DNA of 64,000 nucleotides, from the NCBI RefSeq assembly GCF_016545825.1, contig NC_052622.1, positions 15,433,037-15,497,036 of the forward strand. The letters are read 5' to 3'. Both the position numbers and the translations under genes were made by a program. Below are positions 22,865 to 34,399 of this stretch, piece by piece. Position 1 is the first letter of the stretch; each line of letters opens with the position of its first letter. A model generated the notes under the pieces. The model was not told the origin of the DNA. It did not search any database and saw nothing but the letters and a program-made list of their open reading frames with translations. The stretch is from Eucalyptus grandis (lineage: Eukaryota; Streptophyta; Magnoliopsida; Myrtales; Myrtaceae).

Positions 22865-23760
22865 GGACACGTTTGTTTATGTTTTTGTTCAAAAATTGTT
22901 CCGGGGAACAGAAATAGAAAAAAAACTATTTCTGTTCCGGGGAACAATTTTTGACTAGAAAGACGTATTTGATCAACTTGTTCCGGGAATAAAAAATGAA
23001 TAGAAACACGTTTGGTAAATTTATATTCTTTTTTTTATTTCTTTTAATTTTTTTATATTTTTATTTTATTTTTCCTTTTTTCTTTCTTTTTATTTTTTTC
23101 TTCTTTTGGCCGGTTGCTCGAGCCTCGGCCATGGCCGACGACCGGCCGACGAGGGTTGGCAGCCTCGGCCATGGCCGGCGATCGGCCAACAAGGGCCGGC
23201 GGCCTCGCCTAGCCACGGCAAGGCTCGTCGGCCCCGGCGAGGCCGAGCCTTGCCGTGGTTGGGCGAGGCTCGGCCTCGCCTTGGCTGGCGAGCCCGAGCT
23301 CGCGAGCCTTGCCTCGCACTCGGCGAGGCTTGGCCTGCACGGGGCGAGGCTCGGCGAGCTCGGGCTCGCCAGTCTGGCGAGGCCGAGCCTCACCGGTGGA
23401 TAGACGAGCTTGGCCTCGTCGGGGCCGCGACCCTCCGGTGATGTTGCCGGCCCTCGACGGCCCTTAACGGTGGTCGCCGGCCATGGCCGAGGCCGGCGAT
23501 CAGCCAAAGAAAAGAAGAAAAAAGATAAGAAAAGAGATGAGAGAGAAACAACTTTTCTGTTCTTCAAAAGTGTTTTGGAATTAAAAAAAAAAAAAACAAC
23601 TTTTTTTCCTATTTCTGTTCTAATTTTGTTCCCAAAACAAAAAAAAAATAGGTTTTGAACAAAAACGCAAACAAACGCGTTTCTGTTCTTTTTTTGTTCC
23701 CGAGTGCAAAAAAATATATATATGTTCATGAACAAAAAAATAAACACAAACATGCAGCCC
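22865..23760. mobile_element. GC-rich-cored non-autonomous TIR element 1 (Harbinger-like)
   Basis: The left end GGACACGTTTGTTTATG and the right end, read inverted, GGGCTGCATGTTTGTG form imperfect terminal inverted repeats. TAA stands directly outside both ends (22,862-22,864 and 23,761-23,763), the target duplication type (TWA) of PIF/Harbinger elements. The arms are AT-rich with TTGTTCCGGGGAACA palindromes. The core, 23,105-23,480, is extremely GC-rich and built from GGCGAGGCTCGG/CCGAGCCTCGCC-type inverted motifs. This yields long but meaningless open frames on both strands. No transposase is seen. Confidence 0.7.
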
Positions 23761-23763
23761 TAA

Positions 23764-26240
23764 GTGTCTAAGTTAAGAGGCTATTAGTTCAAAAAAAAAA
23801 AAAAGTTAAGAGGCTGTTTAGTTAAGCTTTTTGAAAAGTAAAAAATAATTTCTCGCTTTTCGGTCAAATTTTGAAGTATCATTTAAATTTAAAAAAAATG
23901 AATTTATATGTGAATTTACGTATTTGATATTGACTATCACTCTCATAGACTCGCTTTGACTTAAGACCTGAGCAAATCAATAACTTGAGGTTTGATTATA
24001 CTGACTTTTAAGTTGATCAATTTTTCATGGATTTACTTGACTAGCTAGGTCAATTTTAATGAAGGCTTGGTAAAGTAAGTCGAGCATGGATATAAAAAAT
24101 GATCAAGATACCATAAAATGCCCTCTCAATCTAAAGAGCAAATAAGCTACTATGATTGAGATTTATCATTTTGTACAATTTACTCATCATCCCCATACTT
24201 CTGAATGTGTGTTAAAATTATTTTTTAAAAAAAGGGAAAGATTTATCATGCAATACTGTCAACGAGAAAAAAAAAATCTTCACAACAAGGCCCCATTTGC
24301 CCCTTCATTCGATGGCACTTGAAGCCCCTAGATGGAGTAACTTTTTGCAAGCAACATGGATGACAGATTCGCCGAAGAAAATCCGATTGCGCCCGCCACA
24401 TTAAAAGAGAAGTGAAAATAAAATGGATCTTGCTAATAAGTGTCCTTGATACACTTGTTAAACATATTTAATGCAGAAAGATTCAATTTTCAAAATATTA
24501 ACTGTTTATGTCACAAAAATAGTCAATGCATTATAATTTACAGTATTTTGTTATTTCGTTACTTAATAAGTGTCCTGTGGTAACTGTTTCAGTAAAATCT
24601 AAGTAAAATTTATTCTTGTGCAAGTGGAGCATGAACCTAGTATAAGAGTGGGTAAAACTCGAGCTTAGTTGAGCCATATAGCACACTTATGTGTGAAACT
24701 CTCCGTAATTTGTTTTTGATTCTCACTTTAGCAAATCTTTAATCTTAACATATCTCTAGCCCTACATCTCTAGTCTTATTCAAATTTTGATAATAAGATC
24801 TATTATCGGTATAATTTCATATATTCTTATCCCTAATTCTCTATTAGAACTATGCATATTTTCGGTAATAGATGCTCTGATAATTTTTTATTTATTTATG
24901 TATATATAGATTCTATCCCGAAATACTAGCAATTTTTGTCTTTAAAAAAACTTGTTCAATATGAAGTTTTGAAAGAATTTATAGTATAGGGATACCTATC
25001 TCATAATTGGCTCATATTTAACAAATAATACATTAAAAGATCAAACTCATATAAGGCTCATATTTGACCATTAAAGAATGTTAAAATCATATCTGAGAAG
25101 TGATTATATTACATGATCAATCTCAAACTGGTCGCATATTTGACAAATAAAAATATTAGAAGATCAATGAAAAAATCCATCATCACAGGACTATCTATGT
25201 CATTGTTGACTTACATTTTAGAGTAACCTATTTGAAAGGTCAATCTCATATTAGCTTCATATTTGACAAACAAATAATATTAAAATCATATTTAGAGTAA
25301 TATTGAACTAATTGTTGGCAAATATAAAATATTAAAACGACTAGGGTCTTTACATATTGTATTTATATTTAAGCACTTCGGCCTCCAGCATTTTTTGTTT
25401 CTTGGTCAATCTAGATTCATGTATTTTAAATCCCATTGCTCGCATGATTTTCTTGCCATCAACTCCAAGAACCTCGAAATTGAGCGAGCGGTTCATTCTA
25501 GATTTCATTTGCAAAACCCAAGATCGACCCCGTGCCTTGACTTGGTCGTCAACTGTCTATGAAGAATCAAAGGGGACGAGTCCTAAGTCGATTAATGTTC
25601 CATTTGTACGTGAAGGTTTGCAGGTCCTATTCTGTCGATGTGTTTAGTGTAGACTATTCAAAGTCTTGCGGAGATAATGCCGGTCTTCCGAGCAAAATGC
25701 ATTAAAAGGGGAACTATTGCTAACATGATAACCTCTATATGAATTACTGACATGAAAAGACAAGAGATGAGAGAATAAGACTCATTAGCTTCTGGTCCCG
25801 ACGTTATAACATCCTTCCCATGAATAGTTTGTCAGCTAGTAATAATGCACAGCACAAGTCTTTTCTCGATAACATGATTATTTTCTATAGTCCAATGATT
25901 TAATAGTAACGCAAATTGATAGTAAAACGAGACGAGAGAATTAATGAATTAGACAGAGAAAGACTTATGATGTCTTCTGTTAACGCGAATTGTCTGGCTT
26001 AGATGATGTAGAATCTACACCGACAGCTGCATGTAGTAAAGTGAAAATTTAAATTAAAGATTTTGCCGATGTTATTTTAGAATGGATTTTGCGAGGCAAA
26101 CAAAACTTTACATACGAAATAATGGATGTCTAACCCATTAAAGCGGGTGGCATTAAAAAAAGGATAGAGGCTGCGTAATTAAAATGAATGCAGGATATTT
26201 GTGACGAGCACTCCATATTTAACTTTTTCAAAACTGCGAT
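23764..26240. other. Intergenic, no gene supported
   Basis: This is AT-rich with poly-A tracts. Near 23,810-23,900 lies a partial element-like end (AGGCTGTTTAGTTAAGC). A 96-residue open frame at 25,357-25,647 on the plus strand has no recognisable motif. A loose repeat (ATATTTGACAAATAA with AGATCAA) recurs around 25,010-25,290. Confidence 0.4.
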
Positions 26241-26300
26241 ATATGCATTGACCTTGATTGAGGCTTCATCTAATAATGATTAGCCATCTATAGATATCTA
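26240..26300 (+). promoter_or_regulatory. Promoter remnant of the second LRR-RLK copy
   Basis: TGCATTGACCTTGATTGAGG matches the promoter box of copy 1 and is followed by a TATA-like CTATAGATATC at 26,288. The spacing is similar to copy 1. Confidence 0.5.
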
Positions 26301-26366
26301 AAAAATCTTCTTGTTGAGAACATGCGAACGTGGACAATCTCACATCCTCAAGACCACCCCAAAATA

Positions 26367-29300
26367 ATGGCTTCTTCCTTATTTTTCTGGAAGCCATCTT
26401 CTTTAGGATTCTTCTTCTTGTTTTACTCGTCTTCTTCATAAACAACTTCACCATCTTTGTTTCCACTCCATTTCATGGCATAGTCATTTCTGCTTCCTCA
26501 ACTTCTTTCGCTCCCAATGCAACCAACCATACGGATGAAGCAGAGGCGCTCCTGAAATGGAAATCTACTCTCAATGACCACAACCAATCTCTCCTATCTT
26601 CCTGGCATGGCAACAACTCTTGCCACTTCGTGGGTGTCACTTGCGACGACTACGGATTCGTCACCCATCTTAATCTTTTTAATCTTGACTTGAGAGAACT
26701 TTTAAATAGTCTTGACTTCTCATACTTAATCAAGGTGGTTAGTCTTGACTTTTCCAGCAACTCAATCTACAATCCTATAACCTCAAGTGTTGGTAACCTT
26801 TCCAAACTCGACTATCTTGATTTTTGTGACAATAGACTCCCCGAAAACATTCCTCCATGTATAGCCTTGCTAAAGAGTCTTCGTATTTTGGGCCTATGTG
26901 CAAATTATTTGAGTGAACATTTCTTGGGAGATTGGATTGTTAGATTCTTTTTTGGAAGTTTATTCTGGCAAAAACAATCTCACAGGTCCTATCCCTACTT
27001 CACTGGGAAACCTAAGCAGCCTAAATATTCTTGCCTTTTTTCAAAACCAATTTTCAAGGTTGATTCCTCCGTCTCTTGGAAAATTAGGCAACTTAACAAA
27101 GTTGAGCATATCACAAAATGACCTCTCTGGTCCCATTTCAAGAGAGATGGGTGACCTAAGACAATTGAAGGTTCTTTATTTATGAAGGAATAAACTTTCA
27201 TGATCTATACCTTCAGAAATCATGAGGCTAACTGTTCTTATTAATTTAGATTTTTTTTGAAAATAATTTGGTTGATTGTGTCATTGCCTCACTAGGAAAC
27301 CTAAGCAGTCTAAATGTTCTCAATCTTTGGGGAAACCAATTTTCAGGGTCCATTCCTCCTCTTCTTGGAAAATTAGACAACTTAAGAAATTTGAACATGG
27401 CACAAGATGACCTTTTTGGTTCCATTCTAAGAGAGAGAGGTGACTTAAGAAGATGAAGTTTCTTTACTTAGGAATAAATTTTCGGGGTCCATACCTTTAG
27501 AGATTGGGAGGCTAACCGATTTTATTAAATTAGATTTTTCTAATAATGAGTTGGTTGAGTGTATCCCTACTTCACTAGGAAAACTAAGCAATCTAGATGT
27601 TCTTATAGTTTTTCCAGAAATCAATTTTCAGGGTCCATTCCTCCTCCTCTTGGAAAATTAGGCAACTTACGAAATTTGAGCGTAGCAAAGAATGACCTTC
27701 TAATCTCATTCCAAGAGAGATAGGTGGCCTAAGAAGATTGAAGGGTCTTTACTTATGGAGGAATAAACTTTCAAGATCCATACCTTCAGAGATTGGGAGG
27801 CTAACGGATCTAATTGGATTAGATTTTTTTCATAATGATTTAGTCGGGCATATCCCTTCATCTATTCATAATTTGAGCAATTTGAATACGTATTCTCAAA
27901 TCATCTTTCAAGTTTGATTCCTAAAGAGATAAGGAAACTAACATCTATTGTAGAATTAGCTTTGTATAATAATACTTTGACTAGTTCAATCCCTGCATCA
28001 ATTGGAAGTATGGCCAATTTAACTATGTTAGGCCTTGGAGATAACAACTTTCTTGGTTCCTTGCCTCCTAAAATTAATAAGATCATTCATTTGAGTGTTT
28101 AGATTTCTCTTATGAACTCAAAGGGCAGCTACCAAGAAAATATATGCCTTGGGGAATTATTGCAAAATTTCACTGTGAAGAATAATTATTTCACAGGTCA
28201 TATCCCTAAAAGCTGGAGGAATTGTACTTCATTAATTATAGTGAGGCTCGAAGGAAACAAACTAACGAGAAACATAACGGAAGCTTTTCAAGAGTATCCG
28301 CAGCTGAATTTTATGGACTTGAGCCACAATTATTTGCATGGCAAACTTTCATGGAAATAGGGGCATTGCCACAATTTGACGAGCTTATCAAACAATAACA
28401 TTTCCGATGAGATACCCTCGATATATGGAAGGATGGCTCGATTACAGATACTTGACCTTTCTTCAAATAATTTAAGTGGAAAGATTTCGAGGGAATTGGG
28501 AAGCTTGCAATTACTGTCCTCAACAATAAAGGGATGACAGGTGATATTCCCAATGAATTTGGATTTTTATCTCGACTGGAACATCTCAACCTAGCATCGA
28601 ACAATTTGAGCGGAGCCATTCTGCTACAGCTCAGCTAATGCACCAACTTGCTGAGCCTGAATTTGAGCCAAAATAAAATTGAGAGAAGCATTCCTCCTGA
28701 GACAGGCAATGCACGGTTCCTAAGCATTTTTTATTTGAGTCGGCAACTATTGAGAGGAAGAATACCAAAAGATCTAGGAAAACTGAGAGTCCTAGAAACC
28801 TTGAAAGTCTCACACAATGGCCTCTCTGGTTCCATCCCACATAGTTTTACTGACCTATTGGCATTAACCTTTGTTGATGTGTCCTACAATAACTTGGAAG
28901 GTCCTCTCCCAAATGTCAAAGCTTTTAAGGAGGCTCTGTTTGAGGCAGTTCAGCATAACAAGGGGTTATGTGAATGTGGCCGGATTACAAAAATGCAATA
29001 TTTCTACCATGAGCAAAAAACATGATCAACACAACGGAGCTCGAATTTTGATTATCCTTGTTCTCTCTTCCTTCTTGATCATCCTTATAATCATTGATTG
29101 TCATCGAAGAAAGGTTATCAAGAGAGAGAGGAATGCACAGATAGAGACTAATGATTTAGATTTCTTGCACATTCTAAGTTTTGATGGAAAAAATTTCTAC
29201 GAGCGAATAGTGGAGGCCACGGAAGGATTTGACTCCAAGTTATATTTGGGAGAAGGGGCCTATGGCATTGCTTACAGAGCTGATCTACCAATTGGTCAAA

Positions 29301-30260
29301 CTGTTGTAGTCAAGAAATTTCCATCGTCTCAAGAAGATGAGACCGTCGACATGTTCCTTTTGAAAGGGAAATTGAAGTCTTACAAAATACTTGCCGACGC
29401 AACATTGTGAAGCTTTACGGGTTTTGCTCTCATGCATGACATCATTTTCTGGTGTACGAGTACGTCGAAAGAGGGAGTTTGAGAACAATTTTTAATGATG
29501 ATGAAAGAGCGTCTAAGCTTGGCTAGACAAAAGGATAAACATGATTCGAGCAGTTGTGGATGCATTGTCGTATATGCATCATGACTGTTTTCCTCCATTG
29601 ATCCATCGAAACTTGACCAGCAACAACATCTTGTTGGATGCTGATTATGAGGCTGGCGTTTCAAACTTCAGCATCACAAGATTATTGAGGCCAGATTCCA
29701 CCAACTGGACTGCTTTTGCTGGCACCATTGGATACATCGCTCCAGGTGATGTTCTTTGTAGAAGCATATTAATTTACTGTCCCAAGTCGTGTTGTCATTG
29801 GAAATTCCTTAATTATGTGAAAGCAAATGTCCGAGTCTTAAATTACAGCTAACAAGATTATCAATGGACTTTGAATTCTTCAATTGCAGAGCTAGCTTAT
29901 ACCAGCATTCCAACCGAAAAATTTGATGAGTATAGCTTTGAGGTTGTAGTATTGGAGATAATCATGGGAAAGCATCTAGGAAATTATGTCATGTCAGTAT
30001 TTTCATCCACTCAATCCGAGTCGCAAACACCATTGAAGTATGTGCTGGACCAACGCCTGTTGTGTCTGATGAATCAGGAAGCACAACACATAATCTCTAT
30101 CGCAGCATTAGCACACACATGCTTGCAGACCAATCCTCAACTTCGATCGACCACGACACAAGTCTCGCGAGAGCTTCGAGTTCAGGCTCCACCGATTTTG
30201 CCGTTCTTTGGAATCATCTTAGAACAACTCCGTCATCCCGATGGCAGGAACTTTTATTAA
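26367..30260 (+). pseudogene. LRR receptor-like kinase, heavily decayed copy 2
   Basis: It has the same architecture and orientation as copy 1. The expected start MASSLFFWKPSSLG (ATG 26,367) runs into a stop and the true frame resumes as LLLVLLVFFINNF, so the signal-peptide frame is broken. The cap (EAEALLKWKSTLN, SSWHGNNSCHFVGV) is followed by LRRs in many short frames with shifts or stops near 26,930, 27,185, 27,456, 27,720, 28,100, 28,360 and 28,510. The membrane segment is near 29,040-29,100. The kinase has GEGAYGIAYRA and VVVKK, then a stop near 29,410. The catalytic loop reads IHRNLTSNN (HRD Asp lost) and the DFG reads NFS. The intron 29,746-29,889 keeps GT-AG, and exon 2 runs to 30,260. 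It is clearly dead. Confidence 0.9.
27001..27860 (+). repeat. Internal tandem LRR module, three copies in RLK copy 2
   Basis: The stretch beginning CACTRGGAAACCTAAGCAG recurs at 27,001, 27,290 and 27,573, spaced 289 and 283 bases apart. That is close to 288 bases, or four 24-residue LRRs. Each module carries the same pair of SLGNLSSLN-LxLxxNQFSGSIPP and LGKL-NL repeats. The array expanded the ectodomain relative to copy 1 before or while it decayed. Confidence 0.75.
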
Positions 30261-30708
30261 ATAGTAAACTATACCACATACCTAAATATTAAAATATCTA
30301 TTATATGTAGTATATATACATAGTCAATATATATTTCTATATTAAATGTATATTATAAGATAGAAATAAATTACAATATCTAAATAAAAATAAGATTAGA
30401 TAAAAAAAAAAAAAAGTTGTTATTACTGTGTTATTATTATATTATTGTTAAATATTATTTATATTCAAATATTATTTTAATTTTATAATTTAAGAAGTTT
30501 GTTATTAAAAAATAATTTCCATATTATGGATATTATAAATTCTTTTTACCTTTATCTCACATTCTTCATGGAATTAGTTTATCCCATTTATATTTCTTTT
30601 ATATCATACTTTATCTTGTTTTAATTAGGTATCAAGCACGGGATAGAATCAATTTTGAATTTTGTCTTAACTACCAAATGCAAACCATTGACTGGTACTC
30701 GGAATCTC
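30261..30708. other. AT-rich flank, no gene
   Basis: This is a very AT-rich spacer with TATATA and poly-A tracts, between the RLK remnant and the GC-rich element. Confidence 0.6.
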
Positions 30709-31793
30709 GGGCGCGTTTGGTAACGATTACGTTCTTTGGAGCCGATTCGATAAGAACCGATTCTTTTTTATTCTGTTCCTGAACCGATTCCGAGTAAAAA
30801 CACGTGTTTGGTAACCGTTCAAAATTTTTTATTCGGAATAGAATTGCGTTTGGTACCGTATTAATTGATTCTTCCAAATTAATTTCTTTTGATTTTTAAA
30901 TAAATTTTAAATAATTTCTTTTGATTTTTAAATAAATTTTAAATAATTTCTTTACTTTTTTACTTTTTCTTTTTTTTTCTTTTTTTTTCTTTTTCTTTTT
31001 CTTTTTTTCCCCTTTTTTCCTATTCTTCTTCTTCTTCATTTGGCCGGTCGCCGGACCGCGACGGCCAGCCGAGGGCCGGCGACGCTCACCGGAGCGCCGC
31101 CGGCCCTCGGCGAGGTCGGCCTCGTCGGCCGAGCCTCGCCGGGTACAGGCGAGGCTCGCCCGCCTCGCCGGTGGCCGGGCGCCTCGCCCGGCCTCGGCGA
31201 GGCCGGCCTTGCCACCGGCGGGCCGGGCGAGCCTCACCGATGGCCGGGCGAGCCTCCCGGCAGGCCGGGCGAGGCTCGCCCGGCCCACCGGCGAGGCTCG
31301 ACCTCGCCCGATCTGGCGAGGCCGAGCCTCGCCAGTGCCGGCGAGGCTCGCCCGGCCACCGGCGAGGCTTGCCCACCAGCCCGTCGGTGGCCGGAGTCGG
31401 CCTCGCCGGTGGCGGGCTTGCCTCGGCGAGCTCGCCCGGACCTCGCCCGGCACGGCGAGCCTCCGGCGATCTCGCCGGACCGCGGCCGGGCGGCGGCCGG
31501 ACCGGCGGCGGCGGCGGCGGGCGGCAGCGGCGGGCGGCGGCGGACGGCGGCGGGCGATGGCGAATGGCAACCGAGATGATAAAAGAGAAGAACAAGGTTT
31601 TACCGTTTTGATTCTTTTACGATTCTCGGACGAGAATCAAATTTTTTTATTCCCAAATCTTGTCCAAAATTGTTCCCGGGAACAAATTTGTTCCCCGAAC
31701 AAAAAAATTTACCAAACGCGATTCTCGTCCCAAACTGATTCTCGGGAACAAAATCGGGAATGCACGCTGTTGGGCAAGTTGCCAAACAGGCCC
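30709..31793. mobile_element. GC-rich-cored TIR element 2
   Basis: The left end GGGCGCGTTTGGTAAC and the right end, read inverted, GGGCCTGTTTGGCAAC are terminal inverted repeats. Just inside them lie further GCGTTTGGTA and ACCAAACGCG copies and TTGTTCCCGGGAACAA palindromes, as in element 1. The core, 31,040-31,570, is extremely GC-rich, made of GGCGAGGCTCGCC-type motifs and open in several frames on both strands. These frames give Ala/Arg/Pro/Gly-rich strings with no domain. The target duplication is ambiguous (a possible CTC). Confidence 0.65.
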
Positions 31794-32149
31794 TCAACTG
31801 TCAAGTCACTTGAGCAAGCTCACCTTTTACATTAAACACTAGAGATTTTAATGTTTCCTCTACCAAGCAACCATATTCAACTATGATTATTATAAATAAA
31901 TAAAAAACATGGTGGGTATAATTACTAAGAATGTTTTGAAGATCCAAAGAAGTATCATATGAGCGTTTATCACTGTTACTAGTAAAAAGGCTTAGATAAT
32001 GAGTTTTAAATCATTTTAAGACGTTGGAAATAATTTTTACCTTTTACCTCATTACTTAATTTAAATCTTAGAAGGGCAGTAGTTCAATTTGCAATATATA
32101 CATATTAACATAGATATTATTTAGAATTTGTTCAAATTCAAAATTTAGG

Positions 32150-32707
32150 AGAAAATTTAACGAAAAATTATTTTTCAAGAAGGTGGCTAGTTTCCTTTAT
32201 TTGATAATATGTGATTGAAAATATTTTTTATTGTTTGACTCTCATTTGAAAATGATTTCAATTTCATGAATATCATCAAAATAAAATTTTGAATTTTTTT
32301 TTTTTTATTCTCTTTCTTCTTCTTTTTCCTTCTTCCTCCTCCTCTAGGCCTCAAGCCACCGACAAGAGCTGACTTGGTTGGCCTCGGGCTAACTCAACCT
32401 CGTCATGGCGAGGCTGGCAAGGCTCGAGCTAATTGCGGCAAGGTTGAGTTCGACCAAGGCTGACAAGATCGAGCCTCGCTTGAGGTTGGCCTACACCAAT
32501 GCCTATTTGCTGGCCATCGCCTAGGCTTCGTGACCAACCGAGAAAGAAGAAGGAAAAATAAAATAAAATAAAATAAAAAAACTAAAAATTCAAGAGAAGT
32601 AATTACAAAAGTGTTTTCGCCATCTTGAATTTATGAATTCATTTCCTAGTTTTATGCATGGATATTTGGAAATTGTTTTCGATTGTTTCCCTCAACCAAA
32701 TGCATCC
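32150..32707. mobile_element. Older GC-cored element 3, left end uncertain
   Basis: The inverted right end reads GGATGCATTTGGTTGAGG and is followed outside by TTA (32,708-32,710), a Harbinger-type target. The core, 32,345-32,545, repeats GGCGAGGCT, GGCAAGGCTCGAGC and similar motifs, now diverged and less GC-rich than elements 1 and 2. It is flanked by T-rich and AAATAAAATA tracts. No matching left end was fixed. Confidence 0.45.
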
Positions 32708-32910
32708 TTAGAACATGATGGGATTCCCACGCTGCTGTCCATTCCGGCCTTGTAATAAGGCAAGGCCATCGATCTTCACTCACCCCTCCACCCAGCAAAT
32801 ATCAACCACAGATTTTAGCCATCTCGCAATGGGTGAGCTGAGCGGTGGCTGTGGCCATGGCTGCCTCTAGGGATGGAACGGTCCCTTGGGGAATGGGATC
32901 GTCGCGTCCT

Positions 32911-33023
32911 TGATCACCAATTGAGTGATCAATTGAGTTCTTGAATATACTCGCTCAATTAAAGGGCTGTGGTCATGATTGCTTGATTTGAGCTCTTGAT
33001 CATTTTTCACTCAATTGGTGATC
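32911..33023. repeat. Short inverted repeat
   Basis: TGATCACCAATTGAGTG at 32,911-32,927 is the inverse complement of CACTCAATTGGTGATC at 33,008-33,023, with about 80 bases between. It is possibly a small hairpin or the remnant of a short element. Confidence 0.6.
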
Positions 33024-33339
33024 GTGAAAATAGTTATGAATCATAAAATTTATATTATTATAAATATTTTATTGGTTTTCTTCACTTTTAGCACTTTCTT
33101 TATTTTATCTTTATCACATAAGGAATCTCCCTCTTATCCCATTAAGGGATATTTTCCTTCCAAATTTTCAAAGGAAACTAGCTAAACAATTTAACCGGTT
33201 CCCTTGGAAAATTGAAAGGCTGACAAGGCATCGTCTCTTTTTAAGATGGACGGTGCCGTTAGCCTAGCAATTCTGCTTTTCGAGGATTTGTTTGGACAGG
33301 GGATATTACGGACGCTAGTGGCTCCAAGGCTGCCCCGCC

Positions 33340-33960
33340 AAAAAGCAGTGGAGAGAAGCCGCGTGCACCCCACCACCCTCCTCGTCGCCTACCCCCGACC
33401 ATATCCACATCCACCCCTCTTCCCCTTCTCCTCTTCCTCCAAGAACCACCACCACCTTCATCTCACCTCCCCGTCAGCGGCTCCTCCGCTCCGCCGCCAA
33501 TGTTGACAGTATGTATGAGCCAGTCCAGCTCTCGAACTTCTTTGGCAATGCCCCTTTGCTCGACACTGAGTTCGACTAGTTCGCTGACGTGGCTTCGACG
33601 GTAAAGTTCTTACAAAGGCCCAGTTTACGAGGGGGATGTCGATGCGGCGCCTGTATATAGAATGAGGGACAAGGAGGATGGGGACGATATGCTGTTCATG
33701 ATTTGGGAGAGTTGCCTGAGTGCTCCTTGGTTTTCAAGCGAAGCGAGTTGGTCGAACCGGAAAGGCAGAGGCCCCTGGCACCGTCTGAGCACGGTTCCGT
33801 GTTAGCAATTTGGCATCGCACAGGCTTTGGTCATTCAATCAAGTGGCCTGTATTGATAAACTCTGTACGGATCATGCGCCACAGGAAACGACACAATTTC
33901 ACCTACAATCTCTTATCGGGATGTCGTTGATCGTCCTGACAATTGTAAGCTACAAAGAGT
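33340..33960 (+). pseudogene. Unrecognised gene fragment, unrearranged copy C
   Basis: Here both halves of the fragment found in duplications A and B are contiguous and on the plus strand. It reads HPTTLLVAYP, a proline/histidine-rich stretch, then a NAPLLDTEFD-like segment with a stop (TAG near 33,577), then YRMRDKEDGDD near 33,656, then a segment with CSLVFKR. Frame changes and stops show it is not translated as one protein. It ends about 450 bases from the 3' end of RABA1, which is on the other strand. Because its order is simple, it represents the ancestral arrangement. Confidence 0.5.
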
Positions 33961-34399
33961 GCTACATTATTTGAGGAGATGCTAAGAAATGAGAATGCTT
34001 TGAATCTTATCCTAGTACGGACAACAAGTAGCATTTAAATTCATTACGTCCCTCTCAAATTCTCGATTTTGCTGTGACAGGGAAAACAGAAGATTATGAG
34101 TTTTGCACGTGTATTTCAACATTGTCCAAACGAAATTGCTTCAATTTTGACTAATCGGAGCAATAATCAGGAATGTATTGGTTAATACAATGTCACCATC
34201 AGAATACCATCATTTCAATTCGACCTACTTATCAAATTCGACTGGCCTGACTAGTTTTAGACCAACTTTCCAGAATTTCTGCATCGACAATTCCCAGACC
34301 AATTTATATCTGACGACATTTTGTGTAAGAGAAAATATACACAGAGGTAGCACTTGGCAGACCCACCCTTGGAGTAACAAGCAGCCGAAGAAACCTACC

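Noticed and set aside
23061..23753. Minus-strand open frame of 230 residues in element 1
   Set aside because: It is a compositional frame across the GC-rich core and poly-A/T arms. Both strands are open.
30896..31570. Long open frames on both strands in element 2
   Set aside because: They are explained by the repeated GGCGAGGCTCGCC-type motifs. The readings are simple Ala/Arg/Pro/Gly strings without homology.
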